NCBI GenBank assembly: GCA_003505715.1
Contig: DNXU01000013.1
Span: 1-8,821, forward strand
Direction: 5' to 3'
From: Cyanobacteria bacterium UBA8803
GTDB lineage: Bacteria > Cyanobacteriota > Cyanobacteriia > Cyanobacteriales > Coleofasciculaceae
DNA: 8,821 bases
The notes under the pieces: model-generated
Database searches by the model: none
The model's input: the letters and a program-made list of their open reading frames with translations, nothing else
What the model was told of the DNA's origin: nothing
Position numbers and translations under genes: made by a program
Shown: positions 8,001 through 8,821 of the stretch, in pieces
Position numbering within the stretch: the stretch's first letter is position 1
Layout: each line of letters opens with the position of its first letter

Positions 8001-8370
8001 GGTCGTAGATGACGATGACAATACTCGTGAGTTTCTCGCCTTCCTGCTGGAGTTGCATGGGGCAAATGTGATCGCTACAGCAACCGCAGGCGAGGCGCTC
8101 ACGACACTTACGCAGTTCAAACCAGATATGTTGTTGAGTGATATTGGGATGCCCGATGTAGATGGCTATATGCTGATGCGACAGGTGAGAGCCTTACCAC
8201 CAAAGCAGGGAGGGACTATTCCGGCGATTGCCCTGACTGCCTATGCAGGGGAAATTGATTACCAGCAGGCAATGGCAGCAGGATTTCAACGGCACATCGC
8301 TAAACCGATCGAACCGGAGGTATTAATTCAAGCGATCGCAACGCTCTTGAGGCAAACCGCTCCAACCTAG
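2062..8370 (+). CDS. Giant double hybrid sensor histidine kinase (PAS/GAF)
   Basis: A 2102-residue cytoplasmic sensor kinase with no membrane segment. Domains in order: N-terminal PAS-like domain 10-155 (typical MRSHDWSxTxLG and SRFPMVIWWG family signatures); GAF 168-330; HisKA with H358 (SHEFRTP); HATPase with N-box N476, G1 DTGTGI 503-508 and G2 GSGIGLAL 533-540; REC with D640/D641, phospho-acceptor D683 and K735; PAS about 775-905, 908-1027, 1038-1152 and 1161-1283; cysteine-rich GAF 1295-1450; PAS 1460-1577 and 1585-1707; coiled-coil linker 1707-1733; HisKA with H1741 (SHELRSP); HATPase with N1858, DTGKGI 1886-1891 and GLGLGLAI 1916-1923; REC with D1983-D1986, phospho-acceptor D2027, T2059 and K2081. 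All catalytic residues of both kinases and both receivers are present, so it is effectively two hybrid kinases in one chain. It has no HPt and no DNA-binding output, so an external partner is expected. An in-frame TGA at 2056 fixes the start at 2062 or 2065. The ligand is unknown. The second half could have arisen by gene fusion. Confidence 0.95.
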   Translation: MMNPNSPETIFVGDSKMARLMRSHDWSQTLLGVVSNWASSLKTAVSICLNSRFPMVIWWGKDLVLLYNDAWRPILGTKHPKALGRPGREVWAEIWDIIGVQLHSVLETAQATWSDDMLLPVDRYGYTEEAYFTYSYSPIFLETGEVGGAFTAVTETTRRVIGERRLGTLRELAANTVEAKSVEETCQIASATLANNSYDIPFALLYLVEMDGKAARLVQRVRIEAGTATSPEQVDLTQEQDCWNLAQVKTTGNAKIIDELSSRFGQLSGGAWEEPSRSAIVLPIAQAGQKEQLAGLLVLGISPRREFDDEYRGFFDLVASNVATAISNAYAYEEERKRAESLAELDRAKTTFFSNISHEFRTPLTLMLNPLEHTLAKSDSLAPDDREQLEIAYRNSQRLLKLVNTLLDFSRIEAGRIQAVYEPTDLATLTADLAGVFRSAIERAGMRLQVDCPPLPEPVYVDREMWEKIVLNLLSNAFKFTFEGEIGISLRAVAQQIELKVRDTGTGIPAEELPHIFERFHRVKGARGRSYEGSGIGLALVQELVRLHSGTIQVNSVVDQGTCFTVAIPMGFAHLPRECIGVTRTLASTATGAMPYVEEMLRWSSKSIESSDALASELSISIPARSQVSSTPTARILLADDNADLRDYLKRLLSQQYKVETVADGNAVLSAIRQQMPDLVLTDVMMPEMDGFELLRSLRSDPTTQDIPIILLSARAGEEARIEGLEAGADDYLTKPFSARELLARVEANLKLAQLRRETTQREQALNQQLRRRINELQTLFDLLPIGVAIAEDPECRMIRFNPYLSELTRVPINANASQSASPEERPLYRLCREGTEIPVENLPMQYAAAHNIEVRDEVIDIVHPDGTVIKLLCYCSPLWDEQGNVRGVLGAFVDATQRVLAEIALRESEERLKLAMEAGRMVAWEWKPSENTIITSSNFPEIYGLSEIKTAEQGFALVHPGDRTRHQMIVENTVATGGNYLSEFRFIRPDNGAIIWLEERGQAILNSDGSLQKLIGITIDMTDRKQAEEARTAAEQRYRIVSDLIPFGIWEADLQGNATYLSPLFLEMTGQTLEEHRRTWHTLLHPDDTQVTIEAWYNCVQTGSMWEHEFRIRGKDGHYRTILARGLPVRNTVGEITSYVGANYDITERKQAEEALRRSEERVRLAMEGAQMGTWDVDLTTGEAVWSELHFTMLGYEPVSTGEATEAMWSSRIHPDDLERVVQEWQQARQERRFYQTEYRVVRADNQQIAWLAGLGSFNYNQNAEAIRSLGILFDVTDRKQTELMLIEQKQLLELIATGHSLDECLSAICTSVSRLNPHTRACVLLTDAERLTFPRSITPDFSPSFGQGLKNAPINELCIGTCGEAVYCGEPVTCADIANDDRWSQEWRDLCVAHGILACHSSPIFGLDGLPLGSLMLCFNEARMPTDWEYQLANFGTQVASIVFERDRSSLALRESEARFRNMADNAPFMVWMTDPTGYCTYLSQSWYDFSGQTPEIGLGYGWLNAVHPDDQESARVTFLAANDRRESFQLEYRLRRKDGEYIWAIDAAAPWFGEDGHYKGYVGSVIDISDRKQIEVALQQNEDRLRLAIEAAQLGTWDWNLSTNELLLDEVGKTMFGLLPEAEASFEDCFERLHPDDRERLKQVVQWSLNPASGGTYDAEYRTLSLQDGAERWIKAKGQVYFDPAGHPRRFIGTLLDITQQKRAETEREQLLAREQAAREAAEAANRIKDEFLAVVSHELRSPLNPILGWSKLLRSRQLNEEKTDRALEVIERNAQMQAQLINDLLDVSRILRGKLSLDTQPVDLVTTIQAAMETVRLAAEAKSIQINTQFEPDVGQVAGDAGRLQQVIWNLLTNAVKFTSEGGRVDIRLERTGSQAQITITDTGKGIPPDFLPYVFEQFRQESSATTRRFGGLGLGLAIVRYLVELHGGTVQADSLGEGQGATFTVKLPLMPHQPITKPNPKPSEFSLNLQGTRILVVDDDDNTREFLAFLLELHGANVIATATAGEALTTLTQFKPDMLLSDIGMPDVDGYMLMRQVRALPPKQGGTIPAIALTAYAGEIDYQQAMAAGFQRHIAKPIEPEVLIQAIATLLRQTAPT
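3883..3920. repeat. Perfect 18-bp inverted repeat inside the kinase gene
   Basis: The left arm ATCGAGAGTTCCGATGCT (3883-3900) is the exact reverse complement of the right arm AGCATCGGAACTCTCGAT (3903-3920), with only CT between them. It lies in codons 608-620 of the kinase, in the flexible linker (about 572-632) between the first HATPase domain and the first receiver. The frame is kept, encoding IESSDALASELSI. In mRNA it would form a very stable hairpin, and in DNA a potential cruciform. It has no T-tract, so it is not a terminator as it stands. It could be a small palindromic insertion tolerated by the linker. Confidence 0.9.
4777..6439 (+). repeat. Direct repeat at PAS junctions (4777-4792 and 6424-6439)
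   Basis: The 16-nt sequence TTACGGGAAAGCGAAG occurs exactly at 4777-4792 and again at 6424-6439. It encodes the LRESEA/LRESEE helix that begins two different PAS domains. Related DRKQAEEAL-type junctions recur at the ends of the PAS units. This fits a PAS array built by internal duplication, or constraint on the signalling helix. The coordinates span both copies; the sequence between them is not repeated. Confidence 0.6.
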
Positions 8371-8821
8371 CTCTGTTTCAACTTACGGTTATTGATCTGA
8401 TTGCCCCTGCTGCTAGAGCGCCAGTCCAGTAAAAGAGGTTGACAAAAAGCGCAGTTTCTGGTGGGCTAGAAAAATCCACCCCGATCCGATTCAAAAAGCT
8501 CGGAGCCAAGCAATGCGTCCACCGACCTGGAACCCGCCCATAGACATGTCCCCGACCGAACAAATTGTGGCGAAACGGATTAAAAAAGCCAAACTATTCT
8601 TGTTTCTCAGGCAAATCCGTCACTTACTATTTGAGCAACAATTTCAAATTGAACTAGCAAGTAAGTTATTTAAAGACAGCACAATGGGATTGTGTCGAGT
8701 CCCGCCAGCGCAACTGGCAGTGTTCATTATTCTGCAAGCTTATACAGGAGTTTCAGATGATGAAGCGCTCGAAGCAATGGTGATGGATAGACGATGGCAA
8801 TTGGTGCTGGATTGTCTTGAT
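8371..8821 (+). mobile_element. Left part of an IS1182-like insertion sequence (edge not resolved)
   Basis: The 142 bp between the kinase stop and the transposase ATG must contain the left end of the element, but I cannot fix the terminal inverted repeat because the other end is outside the window. Within it are TTGACA at 8439-8444, a good -35 hexamer although no -10 lies at the usual spacing, and a 5-bp hairpin GGTGG/CCACC at 8460-8464 and 8476-8480. The transposase frame is open back to 8417 but has no ATG, GTG or TTG before 8513. No terminator for the kinase gene is evident in the gap. Confidence 0.5.
8513..8821 (+). CDS. IS1182-like transposase, N-terminal part (cut by window end)
   Basis: 103 codons are visible and the frame is still open at the last base. 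The start MRPPTWNPPIDMSPTEQIV is followed by the conserved N-terminal transposase block (DUF772/InsH-N type). This runs from the FLFLRQIRHLLF helix through PPAQLAVFIILQAYTGVSDD to MDRRWQLVLDCLD. From family knowledge, this block is typical of IS1182/IS5-like transposases found in cyanobacteria and other bacteria. The DDE catalytic core would lie beyond the window. GGAG at 8502-8505 stands 7 nt before the ATG, and no alternative start exists in the open frame upstream. No frameshift is seen in the visible part, but whether the element is intact cannot be told. It lies on the same strand as the kinase and 142 bp after it, and does not disrupt it. Family assignment is from memory of the motif, not a search. 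Confidence 0.8.
   Translation, partial: MRPPTWNPPIDMSPTEQIVAKRIKKAKLFLFLRQIRHLLFEQQFQIELASKLFKDSTMGLCRVPPAQLAVFIILQAYTGVSDDEALEAMVMDRRWQLVLDCLD

Noticed and set aside
8378..8563. Minus-strand ORF of 61 codons between the kinase and the transposase
   Set aside because: It overlaps the transposase start on the opposite strand, has no visible ribosome binding site and resembles no family I know.

Overview
The window looks cyanobacterial. The octamer GCGATCGC (HIP1, the highly iterated palindrome of cyanobacteria) occurs eight times in 8.8 kb, where chance predicts well under one, and partial GCGATCG/CGATCG sites are also frequent. The main protein is a very long soluble multi-PAS/GAF hybrid histidine kinase of the kind abundant in large-genome, often filamentous, cyanobacteria. 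I cannot name a genus from the sequence.

Layout. (1) Bases 1-1320, minus strand: an intact membrane-anchored alpha/beta-hydrolase gene (205-1320). Directly downstream on the same strand is a start-less scrap (30-203) of a second alpha/beta-hydrolase C-terminus. (2) Bases 1436-1813, minus strand: a lone response-regulator receiver domain that has lost its first beta strand and has no visible ribosome binding site. It is probably the surviving C-terminus of a former hybrid kinase. (3) Bases 1814-2078: an intergenic region divergent from the receiver. It carries a near-consensus Shine-Dalgarno that serves a tiny ORF (2010-2078), and this ORF overlaps the start of the big gene. (4) Bases 2062-8370, plus strand: one 2102-residue protein holding two complete hybrid histidine-kinase modules. 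The order is PAS-like, GAF, HisKA, HATPase, REC, four PAS, a cysteine-rich GAF, two PAS, HisKA, HATPase, REC. (5) Bases 8371-8821, plus strand: a short gap, then the N-terminal 103 codons of an IS1182-like transposase that runs off the window.

How the parts may work together. The giant kinase has no membrane segments and no HPt domain. It should sense cytoplasmic cues through its PAS and GAF domains, autophosphorylate at His358 and/or His1741, and pass phosphate to Asp683 and Asp2027. Any output partner lies outside the window. The hydrolase is probably unrelated to the signalling gene. Two gene remnants, a duplicated receiver sequence in opposite orientation and a transposase together suggest a locus shaped by duplication and insertion/deletion.

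The most distinctive unexplained sequence is a perfect 18-bp inverted repeat with a 2-nt spacer, lying inside the coding sequence at the linker between the first kinase core and its receiver. I found no CRISPR array, tRNA, rRNA or recognisable riboswitch.
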